A stretch of 64,000 nucleotides of DNA from Ceratobasidium sp. AG-K (GCA_037039685.1 JAWNGF010000005.1:124001-188000), one strand, 5' to 3'; positions 30,804-42,181 are shown, counted from the first letter of the stretch. A program made the numbers and translations. Notes: generated by a model from the sequence alone, not told the origin.

Positions 30804-33800
30804 TTAAAACATTCCCATCCCAGTAACAAAACCAGGGAATTTGATGCGACCAAGTGGTTTAGTAAGCGCATCGGCGACCTGTTGTTCGGTCGGAATAAAT
30901 TGAAGGTCAACTTTGTGAAGCGCGATCACCTCTCGAATAAAATGATGTTTTACTTGAATATGTTTTGTATTTTGATGATTAACGGGATTCTTGGCCAATG
31001 CAATGCTCAATTGATTGTCAGTAAGCAAGGTTGTTGGACCTTTTGACAAAAATCCGAGTTCTTCAAGAAATTGACAAAGCCAAATCAATTGGCAGGCGGC
31101 ACTTGCAGCGGCAACATATTCAGCCTTGGTACTTGACAATGAAATTGTTGGTTTTTTGCGGGATGACCAAGCAATGCTTCCCCTGGCACGTTTGAAGATC
31201 CAGCTGGTAGTTGATTTGCTTGTATTAGGATTGCCAGCATAGTCGGAATCGACATACCCAATCGGGTCTGATGATTTGGATCGTTCAAATGCGATCCCGA
31301 GTGCTTTCATGCCTTGTAGGTATCGCAAAACTCGTTTGAATGCTGACCAATGCTCGTCGCCAGGATTAGTGGCGTGTTGGGCAAGCAATCCGGTCGCAAA
31401 AGCGATGTCGGGATGAGTTGAAATCATTGCATACATGAGCGATCCAACTCCACATTGATAGAGTGTCCAATCAACAGTAGGAGCGTCGAGTTTGGGTAGA
31501 TTTGGTGACTCTGCCATTGGTGTATCCCATGGCTTGGACTCGGTCATGCTGAATCGAGCTAATATGTCGCTAATGTACCGTTTTTGACAAATTTTGAGCG
31601 TGCCAGCAGCGCAATTGCGCTCGATTTCAACTCCGACAAACATGCGTGCCTCACCTAGATCGACAATGTCGAACGATTGCGCATTTTTGACTTGATTTCC
31701 TCTAGAAACAAAAGGGGTTTGCCAGCTAGGAGCATGTCGTCCACATGAGCTAAAATTATCGCTAAATTATCGCCATCCCGCTGAATGAATACGGTGTGGT
31801 CACTTTCAGTCCTTGTGAATCCGATCGCTTCGAGAACCTCCTTAAGTCGAAGGTAAAATGCTCGAGCAGCTTGTTTCAGACCGTATAACGCCTTAACGAG
31901 TTGCCAGACATAATTGCCTTCGGCAAATCCCTCGGGTTGCTCCATGTAGAGCTCTTCCTTGACGACGCCATGTAGGAACGCCGTTTTGATGTTGAGCTGA
32001 AGAAGCTCTAGGTCTTCACTCGCAACAATGCTGAAAAGCACCCTATATGCGTCTGATGCAGCTACAGGCGACGAAATTTCGACGTAATCAACACCCAGAG
32101 CCTGCATGAAGCCCTAGGCGACGAGTTGGGCCCTGTACTTGAGGATCTCACCATTGACGTCGCGCTTGTATCCGTATACCCAGCGGCATTTGATAACCTT
32201 TTGGTGAGTAGGTCGATCGGCCAGTTTCCAAACTTTGTGCTTGGTGATCGATTTAATTTCTTTGATCATAGCTTTGAGCCATAAATTGGCATCTGGACGT
32301 GCCATTGCCTCGGCATAGGTATCGGGTGGATGCTCAATTAATGCATTCAGGGCGTTCTCAGTTGGTGGCTTATCAGCTCGCGTGGCAGTTTTGTTCTGCG
32401 CACCCATTTCAGCTCCGTATTGTACTCGAGGTCTTGTAACTCGACCTGATTGACATGGCGGCTCTGGCTCAACTACTGGCTCTGGCTCAGATTCTTGCTG
32501 GCTTACTGGCTCTTCGCATTCTTGCTCTGGCTTGGCAGCAGTTTCAGGCGTTGGCTCGGGGTGTTCCTGATTGCCCACTTGCTCTGGGAACTTGTCCTCA
32601 AAGTCTACAATAATAACTCACTGCCGTGTCTTGCCTCCCTCATCAAATACAATGTTACGTGAGGTGATTATGCAACCAATTGATTGCTGAATCAGGATGT
32701 GTGCTTTGCAATTCAGGACAAATCCAAGGTAAGTACACTCAAACAATTGCGGTTGAAGCTTGGTACGTTGACTGTTGGGTACTCAAGCCCATGCCTTGCA
32801 GCCAAAAGTCCAAAGTCGGGAAACATTGGGTAACTTGCCCATGAAAACTTTGTCCAGGGTTTTGCCGTCAAGTGACCGTTTCAGCATGACATTCCAGATA
32901 TATGTGGCGTGCATAATTGTGAATCCCCAATATTTGCTGGGTAAGTCGGCATCCAATTGCATTGCTTGTTGACTATTGTTCAAGGTGCATATTGCTCGCT
33001 CTGCAACGCCGTTGCTAGCTGACAAGTCTGCCTCGATCTTTTGATGCTCAATCCCAAGCAATTTTGGCCAGGTTTCAAAGGCGTTTGATGCGTATTCACC
33101 TCCGCTGTCTGTTTGTAAGTGCTTGATCTGCTTGCCTGTCAGATTCTCAATTGATGGTTTCAACTCCTTGAAGTGATTTGCGTAGTCATTTTTATGCTTA
33201 AGTAAGTGAACAAATATCTTGCAGGACTTGTCGTTGATTGTGACAGCAAAGTACTGATAACCTTGAATGGCTTGAATGGCAGGGGGCCCATGTAGGTTGC
33301 TATGGAGAAGTTCAAGTACGTCGGACACTTGGTTTGTCAACATTGGAAACGGGGCGCGGGTTTGCTTGCCTTTGGGGCATGGTTTGCATGTCGATTTTGG
33401 TGGTAAGCAACTTCCTACTATATCCATTCCTTGCACGGCACCCTTTTTGACCATATCTAGGACGTATCAATAATTTATGTGGCCTAGATGACAATGCCAG
33501 GTATGTAGGTTGGCTCAAGTGATGTGACTGGCCGTATATGCGATAAATTCATTCGCTTCTAGGTCGTCTTCATCATTCAGGCTCCCCGGATCGATAGTGG
33601 CGACATGAGCGGTCGCTTCTGCGTGTTTAACTCGCGCATTTAGTCGGTATAGCTTGATGCCTAACTCGCTTGCGTAGCCAATTTCGGGTCCGCGGCCTTT
33701 GTTCTCAAGAAGCCACGCATTGTGGTCGCCAAATAAAACAAACGTGCCACGTTTGGCAAGCTGTTTGACAGACATGAGGCTGGTATGCATTCCCGGTACA

Positions 33801-34020
33801 TGCAATACACCATTGAGGAAAATGTCGGTTTCCTCACAAGCGCCGTTGCATAGCGTAAGCATGACATGGCCAATTCCGGTTGCATTGGTTGTGTTTCCAT
33901 TGCCCACTCGAACGGCAATTGGTGGGATTAGAGGCCGTTAAGTTGAAAACCATTCTCGATTCCAGGTCATATGTTTTGACGCCCCAGAGTCAAGTAGCCA
34001 TTTGTCTTGGGCTGAAGGAT
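30804..34020 (-). pseudogene. pol: pol of copia element P: protease, integrase, reverse transcriptase, RNase H
   Basis: Protease has WLLDSGASKHMTW (near 34000-33962). The integrase zinc region is WHCHLGH...CKPCPKGK (stops near 33508 and 33467). The core has LLHSNLHGP where the first catalytic Asp is Asn, TDSGGEY, and GVAERAI. The linker region reaches 32114. Reverse transcriptase (32107-31655) has AHVDDMLLAG, with His for the usual Tyr of YVDD. A frame change near 31650 is followed by RNase H (GYVDSDYAGN, SSTKAEYVAAA, HIQVKHHFIREV) ending at 30804. The gene has about five breaks and is inactive. A single copia polyprotein would be cut by its own protease. Confidence 0.87.
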
Positions 34021-34156
34021 TGTCCATGGCCTTCATTGCATATATCAACGGCATATTGTTGGGTTCTTTGGCTATAAGAGCCACTTTTGCCGATTTGGGT
34101 TTACCAGGTGCAGTACTTGATTCGCTTGCTTTTGATTTGGTTGGCTTAGTGGCTTG

Positions 34157-34985
34157 TCACTTTTGGTGTGGTCTGGTCCCTTTGGCCCCGCCTCCCTTAG
34201 CCCAGCATTCTTTCTTTGAGTGCCCAGGCTTAGCACAATTGTCACATAGAGGGCCTTTCACCTTCTTCTTTCCTTTCGGGTCGCTTGATTTCTTGGATTT
34301 AGGCTTCGGAGCTTGAGCATACATCGCCGTAAGTCCACCACCTTTCTTCCGTCGTTCTTGTTCAGCAAATGCGGCTTTAACAACCATGTTGGGCGTGATG
34401 AGGCCGGTCTGAGTGGATGTCTGGATGACCGTGCTGACAATCGTATATGACGGGGGGAGGCGCATTGATGGAGACTTGCATGAGCATTAGGTCGGTAACG
34501 GTTTCCCCAAGCGTTTTCATCTTGGACGCAGTCAATTGAATACTGTTGAAAGCGGAAGATAAGTCTTCTTCCTCTTTGATTTTCATGTTCATGAATTGCT
34601 GATAGTAAAAGGATAGCAATTGCATCCCTTTCCCTTCCCAGCGTTCAACAACCTTTGTCCAGGCTTCATGCGCCAATGTTGTCTTGATCACGTCAGCCAT
34701 TGCGCCATCTTCCATGTTTAAGGTAATTTGGGTGAATGTGTCATTGTCTTGCTTATGCCATTGTTCAATTGCGGTCTGATTTTCTGACACTTGTATAGAG
34801 TCCTTTTTCTTGGTCTTGGTGAGCAGTTCACGCGGTATTTCAGTGCCGTTTGCAATCCTGAGCAGTCCTCAAATTTGTAGGACCATCATTTGGCGGAATT
34901 TCCACAAGTCATAGTTGGATCCATCATCCTTCAAGAGGGGGATCTCGTAGGTTTTCTTGCTAAGGTAAGCGTCAGTCGATGTCAT
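34157..34985 (-). pseudogene. gag: gag of copia element P
   Basis: The start is the ATG at 34985 (MTSTDAYLSKKTYEIPLLKD), about 65 nt inside the cut. The UBN2/copia-gag fold is suggested by LLKDDGSNYDLWKFRQMM and the later EAWTKVVERWEGKG and FMNMKIKEEEDL. A TGA near 34871 and a frame change near 34460 break it. A zinc knuckle CDNCAKPGHSKKECW lies near 34245-34203, after a basic stretch (KPKSKKSSDPKGKKK). Confidence 0.83.
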
Positions 34986-35050
34986 TGTTGGAGTAGTAAC
35001 GTTTACAGCGTTAACTGGGTTCTCTGGTTCTTCACTTTTGACACTACCAG

Positions 35051-35496
35051 TGTCACAACCTTTTCTTTCTCTCTCTTTGTTTTGTCCTGTTTGTCTTGTG
35101 CTTGGTCTCGTTCTTCCCGCCTTGGCGCATTTAGTCGCCTTTACGTAAGCCATGACCACGGGACATGCCTGCCTGGCCTGTTCCCTTGTTCCCGTGGAGT
35201 CCATGGACTTATCCGCTTCCTTTGTGTGTTGTCCTCTTCTCTCGGACTCTTGTCTTTCCTTGTTTTGTGTTCCTTTGTTGCATGCTCTCCATTGTACATA
35301 GCCACAGTAGTTAGTATATATACCAGCAACGCAAGTCTTGTCTCCACACGACTTGTTCTCTTGTCGTTTTCCCCATCACTCATTGCGTGACTCACTTAGG
35401 CCTAAGCGCCATACATTCGACCTTTGTCATTGTCCCAACCCCCATCCTCACTGCCTGTGGAGTCTCGGCCTCCAAGGTTCAACTAGGGTTGTGACA
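35051..35496 (+). repeat. 5' LTR of element E (D-like)
   Basis: The LTR is 446 bp, TGTCAC...GTGACA. TATATATA is at 35315-35322; 31 nt downstream the segment 35346-35359 is complementary, with one mismatch, to the primer site at 35499-35512. Confidence 0.9.
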
Positions 35497-35905
35497 CTAG
35501 AACAAGTCTTGTTGCCTTCGCCGCGGATACAGCCTTTGTTGCTGTTGGAACCAGGTCTTTCATCACCGGGTCACCTCTGAGCATTTGCACACCCTTCACC
35601 GTTGTCAGCTAATACCCCCAATCTCTCCCCTGCATCATTTACACATTGAGGCACACTGCAGCTCGCACCCATTAGCCTGTCAACGACATCCCCTATCCTC
35701 CAATATCACTGAACCGTGGCCACCTAATCAGGAAGCACCGTTCATATATTCTATTGGAACAAGGACCTCTGAGACCATTGCACTGAACCTACCGTCAACT
35801 AGGTTCCCCCTATACATTCCATCTCTACCCAGGGGATATATTTTCTACAACAAACATTACTAGCCAATTTTCGTCAAAGTGCACCAGGAAGTGCATTTAT
35901 TGTAG
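35497..35905 (+). other. Leader of element E with self-primer site and possible short ORF
   Basis: CTAGAACAAGTCTTGT directly follows the LTR and is the primer site complementary to the predicted RNA start. An ORF at 35585-35863 (92 codons, MHTLHRCQLIPPISPLHHLH) matches the leader ORF of D over about 80 residues, including EPWPPNQEAPFIYS and LPRGYIFY. No function is known. Confidence 0.6.
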
Positions 35906-37571
35906 ATGTCCAACAGAAGCCGTGCGAATTCAGCAGATTCCTACCAAGCAACAATGTCTTCTATGATGCCCTCCTTCTCTAAGGGCAAAAGCCCCATTGC
36001 AATACCTCCACCAGAAACCCCCCTCCACCAAACTCATCTCTCAGAACCTCCCCCATCAAGGAAAGAAGGCAATGAGGAAGGCTCAGTCGGGGATACAACC
36101 ATTTGTTCCCAACCAGCCCCCTACAAAACCTTTGATGCAGAATCAAGACCACCGTCTCCTGCCATTAGGGAATACAAGGGCAACTCCTGGTGGGAAACCT
36201 GTGAAGGCAATTTTCAAAAAGAAGTCCACTTCATTCTCAGAGGGTTATCATTGCGCCATAGTCTCATGGCAGAGAGGTTGGAACACGTTGAACAATGGAT
36301 CCTACATAATAGGGATGATGGAAATATTTGCATCAACCGACTGATGGAAATCGTGGATCAGAATTGCAAACTATACGACAAAATGACAGACCAACATAGA
36401 ATAACAAGGGATGCAGTTTGGGCACAAGGAATTGTATCAAGTGGAAGACCAACAGGAGGAAGTGGAACAACTGCGGCTCAGACCAACGCCCTAACAACCA
36501 GACAACTAGGGTTGTGGCTTCGGAGGAGGAACAGCAACCCAAGGACTAAGGGGGTCTATGATGCGATTTGCACCACCCTTGTCAGGAGCAACAACAGCCC
36601 CACCATCTTTGATCTTTGGAAGTGGAAGAACGGAAAAATCAGCAGCGTCCAAACCAACTGAATTCCAGGGCAAGCGAGGAGCCAAGGCCAGGGATTTTAC
36701 TTACTCCTGTGCAAATTACATCGCCGACTCCCACTACACCACTGCCTTGTATGAGAAGAAGATCTGTCTTATCATTTTGTACCTACGCGGCCCTGCTATT
36801 GACTGGATTTGCCCTTTCCAAGACCTACACAATGCAGGTGTACCCCAAGCCATTTTTACGAGTCTAGATATCTTTCAGCAGGAGTGGGAATTAGCCTTTG
36901 GCGAAATAGAGCAAGTAGAGGTCTACAGACAGAAGTACAAGGCACTTTCCCAGACCAAAACAGTGGTCGAATACCTCACCCAATTTAGGATTCTGTCGGC
37001 ACCACTAGACTACAACAAGCAGACCCTGAAAGACGACTTCTATGCGGGCCTCAAGGACAACATCAAGGATATGCTAACCTCCCAGGCCTATAATTGTCAC
37101 AATGCAACACTACAGGAGCTGTTTACTAGGACCCAGGAAATTGATGCCGCACTCATTGCAAGGAACATGGAGAAAAAGGGAACCAACGTCCTGGAGAGGG
37201 CAACTTTGAGCAGCACCCAGAAGTGGGTAACCACGAGCGCAACAGCGCATAGATGGCAGAAAGGAGAGGCAATCTACACGGTTACTCCCCAGGGCAGCAA
37301 GAAGGGCACAATTGAGTCAATTGGCAAAAACAAATGCGGTTTCCTTACCCCAAAGGTCAAATGGGCTGATGGAACAACGTCGGAAATCCCCTTTAGCTTC
37401 ATCAAACCAGATGTTCGCCAGGCTAGGGTGGAAGTAGCAGCAGTCACAAGTGAAACCGCCTGTTTTTGCTGCCAGAAAAAGGGGCATATTGCTAAAGATT
37501 GTCGAACGCAAATAGCAGCCCTGGAAGAAGTTGTTACTAGCAATTTGGAGTTGGGAAAAGGCAGCGACTAA
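35906..37571 (+). pseudogene. gag: gag of element E
   Basis: The start ATG is at 35906 (MSNRSRANSADSY). A one-base loss near 36515, in the glycine-rich linker, shifts the frame; the second part (36558-37571) carries the capsid-like domain (PTEFQGKRGAKARDF), then the zinc knuckle CFCCQKKGHIAKDC near 37460-37502 and the tail ending GKGSD. The sequence is closer to D than to G over the whole gene. Confidence 0.87.
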
Positions 37572-37602
37572 GGGGAGCACCAGGCGCCCCAAAGTCGGAA
37601 TT
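37553..37602 (+). promoter_or_regulatory. -1 ribosomal frameshift signal, gag/pol overlap of element E
   Basis: GGGAAAA (37553-37559) is read as G GGA AAA by gag. The spacer is GGCAG. The hairpin has an outer stem CGACT/AGTCG, a 2x2 AA/AA loop and an inner GGGG/CCCC stem with GC/GC closing the loop ACCAG. The gag stop TAA (37572-37574 by frame; the last sense codon is GAC) is within the hairpin. Confidence 0.78.
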
Positions 37603-40600
37603 AGATTGTGTAATCTCAGGAAATCAGAAGCAGTCTGTAAACGAAATATATCTTTGTTCCACCAAATATGCAGACCAGCTTCATGTTCCCATCACAATTG
37701 AAAGCCTGAAAAACCTTAGTACCATAGCCATGATCAACTCAGGGGCATTGGGAAACTTCATTAACTCCAAATATGTAAAGAAACACAAAATCCCAACAAA
37801 AAAGAAGAAGACAGCAAGAAGGGTCCAGGTGATAGATGGACAACCAATAGCAAATGGTTTAATTGACAAGGAATGCACCTTCCAAGTCATTATGAACAAT
37901 CATGTGGAAGAAATTACTTGCAATATTGCACCATTAGGCCAACACACTGTGGTTCTGGGTATTCCCTGGCTGAAAAAACATAACCCAAAAATCGATTGGG
38001 CAGCAGGAACATTAGAATTTGAATCAGATTACTGCAAGGAAAAATGTCTATATGAGGACTGCAACGCCATAGAAGGGGGAGTAGTTGGCCAACTTCCTGA
38101 CAAATACATGGAATTCCAGGATGTTTTTGTTTCCAAAGAAGTAGACAAGCTACCGCCACATCGACCATATGACCTCAAAAATTGAATTGGAACCCAGCGC
38201 TAAACCCAAGATTGGTGTGGTATACTCCCTCACTAAGGAAGAAGATCAAATCTTGAGAAAATGGATTGACAAAAATCTGGATAAGGGATTCATTGTTCCC
38301 TCCACATCACAATGGGCATCACCAGTAATGTTTGTCAAGCGGCACAATATAGAAGGTGTTCCCCAACCTCCAAGATTGTGCATGGATGATCAATACCTCA
38401 ACAGCCAAACCAAGAAAAACCGCTACCCACTGCCTAGAACCAACAATCTTATTGAACGGGTTAATGGTGCCAAGGTCTTCACCAAACTTGATCTCAAATC
38501 TGGGTACAACCTGGTCAGGGTAGCAGATGAGGATGTTCACAAAACAGCGTTCAGAACCAAATATGGACTGTTTGAAACAAAAGTCATGCCTTTTGGCCTC
38601 ACTAATGCACCGGCCACCTTTCAAAACATGATGGACGCTGAGTTCAGGGACATCAAAGGGGTGTATGTGGAAATCTACATTGATGATATCCTGATCTTCT
38701 CCAAAAATCCCAAAGAGCATCCCATGCATGTAAAGGAGGTCCTGCGCCGTCTACAACGCCTGGGTCGCTATTGCTCCCTCAAGAAATGTTCCTTTCATGT
38801 CTCTAAGGTAGACTACCTAGGGCTGGTCATATCAGGAGAACTGGTTGAGATGCAAGAGAAAAAAATCTCAACAATCAAAAAATGGCTGACACCCAAGAAT
38901 GTTACAGATGTGCAGATGTTCCTGGGATTTGCAAACTTCTACCGGCGTTTTATCCGGAATTATACCCATAGTACGACCCCTGTATGATTTGACAATGAAA
39001 ACAAAACAATGGGAATGGGGAACAGAAGCAGAACTTGCCTTCCAGGGACTAATCAAGGAATTCATCAAGGCGCCCATCCTTCTACAACCTGACCAAGACA
39101 AAGGGTTCATCATCAAATGTGATGCATCGGACAAAGCTACAGGAGCAGTCCTTAACCAATATGGCCCTGACAACAAACTCCACCCTGTCACATTTATGTC
39201 CAAAAGCCTATCCCCAGCAGAACATAACTACAACATCTTTGACAAGGAACTCTTGGCAATCATCAAAGCATTCAAAGAATGGCGTCATCTTTTGGAAGGA
39301 ACAGAGATCCCAGTATTGCTTGTTATGGATCACAAAAACCTGGAATATTTCATGACCTCTAAAGTGTTGACAAAAAGACAGAACAGATGGGCCGTCTTCC
39401 TCTTGGAGTTTAACTTCCAGATCAAGTACAGAGCTGGCAACCTTAATGGCAAAGCAGATGCACCCAGTCAACAAAGTGACCACAACCTAGAAGGGGGGGT
39501 AGTCCCTCAAAAACCCCTACTTTTGCCGCATCTCTTCATCAATTTGGCAGAAGAGGAACCTCAGGGCATGGCATTGACTATGGATATTTGGCAAGCAGTC
39601 AAGGATCAGACACAAAAAGATGACAATGTTACATCAATCTGGGCTTTCCTTAGCAACCACCCAGCAAAAGCATCTGCTTTGGTACAAAAAGAATTTGAAG
39701 ACTGGAAGATTAGGAATGACATGCTGTACCGCAAAGGAAGGACCTACATCCCAAACAACAATGAGATCAAGCGCCAGGTCCTAGAACTCCACCACAATGA
39801 CAAAGCAGTTGGACACATGGGTCAAGCAAGAACACTGGAAATGATCAAACAGCAGTATTGGTGGCCATCTATGAAGGCCTATGTCAACAAATACATGTCA
39901 TCATGCGATTTATGCCAGTGGTCAAAACCCATTAATCAACAACCTCTGGGGGAATTACAACCACTTGAACTCCCCTCCAAACCCTGGCAACACATTTCGG
40001 TTGATATGATTGTCAAACTCCCCCTGTCCAAGGGTCTAGACTCAATATTGCTCATTGTTGACACCCTGACCAAGATGGCACACTTCATCCCATGCACTGA
40101 AAGAACCACGTCACCCAAGCTTGCGGAACTCTTCATGGAACACTGCTGGAAGCTACATGGCACCCCAGAAACAGTTGTATCAGATTGTGGACCAACCTTT
40201 GCATCCAAATTCATGAAGGAGCTCTACCAGGCCCTGAACATCCGGCCTAGACTTTCTACAGCATACCACCCTGAAACTGACGGACAAACGGAGCGCATCA
40301 ATCAAATGGTTGAGGCTTTCATTTGGACATACTGGGCTTTCAAGCAACACAACTGGGTTTCACTTTTACCCTTTGCCAAATTTGCATATAACAACTTGTT
40401 CCATTCTAGCATTGGTATGACACCTTTCTTTGCCAACATGGCTTGCCACCCATCAATCGAAGGTACACCAGTGGAAGATGGTTCCGTCCCGGCAGCTGCA
40501 GCACATGCGCAACGTATCCAAGACAACCTGGACAAAGCTAAGGCTAGTCTGGCCCTGAGCAAAGAACGGGACAAGAAATATGCGGACAAAAGACGGCAAG

Positions 40601-41490
40601 GAGATCCCTTTGTCCTGGGCAATAAGGTTTGGCTAAGCCATGATCACATCACGGCCAATCGGCCATCCTTGAAATTATGGCATAAACAACTTGGCCCCTT
40701 CACTATCCTGGAAGCAGTAGGGAGGAACGCGTACAAACTACAACTCCCGCCTTGTATGACCATGCATCCAGTAATCAATGCATCACGCCTAGCCAAATAT
40801 GAGGAAGATGAAATTGAGGGCTGCCATGTTGATCCACCCCCACCAATTGAGACACAAGAAGGAGAAGAGGAATATGAGGTGGAATGCATCCAAAGTTCCA
40901 AGTTGGAGAAAGGAATCCTGAAGTATTTTGTCAAATGGAAGGGCTACACTGCGGAACATGACTCTTGGGAACCCTTGGAGAACCTTGGCAACGCATCAGA
41001 ACTCATTAATGAGTTCCACAAGGAACATCCAGACGCCATCAAAGAAGTCCCCAGAGTTACCAGGAAGCGTTGCCATGAGGAAACAAGGGATGACTTGGCA
41101 GCCGATAACAAGGAAGAATGGCCCATTAGGCGTTCTAAGCATATAAAAGAGGCTGCTGGGATCCAAGTCCCTCATCAAAAACTTTTACCTGCTCCAGTCC
41201 TATGCTACAACCCTCAACGCCCACCTCACTTGTTGCACCATGTCCTCCCAATGCCAATCCACCAACTCAGTCATGGTCCAGGTCTACCACGACCTTTACA
41301 CCTGCTCAGCCGCCTTCAAGCGGTTCCTCGAAGTCATACCCCCCCAGGAACAAGGCATGTACTGGCATCCTGGCATGCGCCAACACTTCTACATCATTGT
41401 ATCTGCGCGCTACTGGTCAGGACAGGCCCCCAGGTTGTTTGTCAGCCGCCCCCTCGTCCGCTGGCGCAACTGGATTGCCTATGCTGCTGA
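37575..41490 (+). pseudogene. pol: pol of element E: protease to chromodomain
   Basis: Protease has INSGALGNFINSKY, where the catalytic DSG reads NSG (near 37733). An extra A near 38178 and a 2-bp loss near 38968 change frame; the second is shared with G but not D. Reverse transcriptase has IYIDDILIFS (38677-38706). RNase H has IFDKELLAII. Integrase is complete: HHNDKAVGH...CDLCQ, SVDMIVKLP, SDCGPTF, TERINQM. The chromodomain is canonical (YEVECIQSS, YFVKWKGYTAEHDSWEPLENL). The last stretch to 41490 is low-complexity and overlaps ORF3. From 38899 the frame is open for 863 codons. Confidence 0.9.
38291..40902 (+). repeat. Near-identical tract shared with G, copy in E
   Basis: This 2.6-kb stretch pairs with 46923-49534 in inverted orientation (coordinates sum to 87825). 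In the parts compared base by base one difference was seen: CpG in E, CpA in G, near 38970. On both sides similarity falls at once to the level between subfamilies. The shared 2-bp loss near 38968 is inside the tract. Confidence 0.85.
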
Positions 41491-41713
41491 CAACATCCAC
41501 GACGCCCTTGAGATCATGGACAGGTCTTGCAAGGTCCGTCTCGGAGGCAACCCATTTGCAATAGTTGACCTCACTGTCAACCTAGAGGTTAGGGAGGAGG
41601 CGGTAATTGATTTGACAGATGACGAGGAGGATTATGGGGTGTGGAAGGGGACTGGGTCAGCTGAGGACCCTTTTGTATGTAATGACACTGAGGAGTTTGT
41701 GTTGGTGGAGTGA
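41240..41713 (+). CDS. Third ORF (ORF3, type 2) of element E, intact, 157 residues
   Basis: The ORF starts at the ATG at 41240 (MSSQCQSTNSVMVQVY), 251 nt before the end of pol and in the +1 frame relative to it, and ends at TGA 41711-41713, just before the polypurine tract. The N-terminal half is aromatic and hydrophobic (YWHPGMRQHFYIIVSARYW), with an Arg/Trp-rich middle (RWRNWIAYAA). Residues 121-132 (AVIDLTDDEEDY) match a SUMO-interacting motif, V-I-D-L-T followed by acidic residues; this motif is kept in D and G. No catalytic motif, membrane helix or zinc finger is seen. A role in targeting or assembly is a guess; the family is not recognised. Confidence 0.72.
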   Translation: MSSQCQSTNSVMVQVYHDLYTCSAAFKRFLEVIPPQEQGMYWHPGMRQHFYIIVSARYWSGQAPRLFVSRPLVRWRNWIAYAADNIHDALEIMDRSCKVRLGGNPFAIVDLTVNLEVREEAVIDLTDDEEDYGVWKGTGSAEDPFVCNDTEEFVLVE

Positions 41714-41717
41714 GCCC

Positions 41718-41737
41718 CAACCTAGAAGGGGGGGTAG
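41718..41737 (+). promoter_or_regulatory. Polypurine tract of element E
   Basis: AACCTAGAAGGGGGGGTAG ends exactly at the 3' LTR. The same 20 bases, AACCTAGAAGGGGGGGTAGT, occur inside pol at about 39485-39504. Confidence 0.85.
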
Positions 41738-42181
41738 TGTCACAACCTTTTCTTGTCCTCTTCTTGTTGTTTTGTTGCCTTGTGTTTGGTCTTGTTCTTC
41801 TTGCCTTGGTGCATTCAGTCGCCTTTATGAAAGCCTTGACCGTGGGACATGTCTGCCTGGCCTGTTTCCTTATCTCCTTGGCCTCCATGGACTTATCATG
41901 TTTCCTTTGTTCTTTCCTCTCTTCTCTCAGACTCTTGCTTTCTCTCCTTTTGGTTTCCCTTCTCACTTGCTCTCTATTGTACATAGCCACAGTAGCGAGT
42001 ATATATACCAGCGACACAAGTCTTGCCTCCACAAGACTTGTTCTCTTGTTGTTTTCCCCATCACTCATCACGTGACTCACTTAGGCCTAAGCGCCATACA
42101 TTTGACCTTTGTCGTCGTCCCAACCCCCATCCTCACTGCCTGTGGAGTCTCGGCCTCTAAGGTTCAACTAGGGTTGTGACA
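41738..42181 (+). repeat. 3' LTR of element E (G-like U3, D-like U5)
   Basis: The LTR is 444 bp. Up to and past the TATA box it follows the LTR of G; after the RNA start it follows D and the 5' LTR of E (GACTCACTTAGGCCTAAG and onward). Confidence 0.88.

Larger units (their letters stand above)
30512..35050 (-). mobile_element. Element P: Ty1/copia retrotransposon without its 5' LTR
   Basis: The order gag, protease, integrase, reverse transcriptase, RNase H on the minus strand is that of copia. The 3' LTR is probably 30764-30512. At the right end the leader before gag is cut at 35050 by the LTR of E; no 5' LTR of P is present anywhere in the window. The bases CTGGTAGTG at the very cut resemble a copia tRNA-Met primer site, so the break may fall next to the lost LTR. 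Base composition and codon use differ from the gypsy neighbours (more CpG, fewer runs of A). Confidence 0.85.
35051..42181 (+). mobile_element. Element E: family 2 Ty3/gypsy, apparently recombinant
   Basis: E has the full family 2 order on the plus strand. Its LTRs differ strongly in the first two thirds: the 5' LTR is D-like, the 3' LTR is G-like. The left flank ACCAG (copia P) and right flank CTTGA (gag of I) do not match. Gag and leader are closer to D, while 38291-40902 is almost identical to G. This fits fusion of two family 2 insertions by recombination, with later or additional exchange with G. ORF3 is intact. Confidence 0.88.

Noticed and set aside
38940..38990. A programmed frameshift between RT and RNase H in E and G
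   Set aside because: D has two more bases and a continuous frame here, and there is no slip site; a shared 2-bp deletion explains it.
40302..40622. Antisense ORFs inside pol (for example 40302-40622 and its copy 47203-47523)
   Set aside because: They are opposite to well-supported pol coding sequence and recur only because the two copies of pol are nearly identical.
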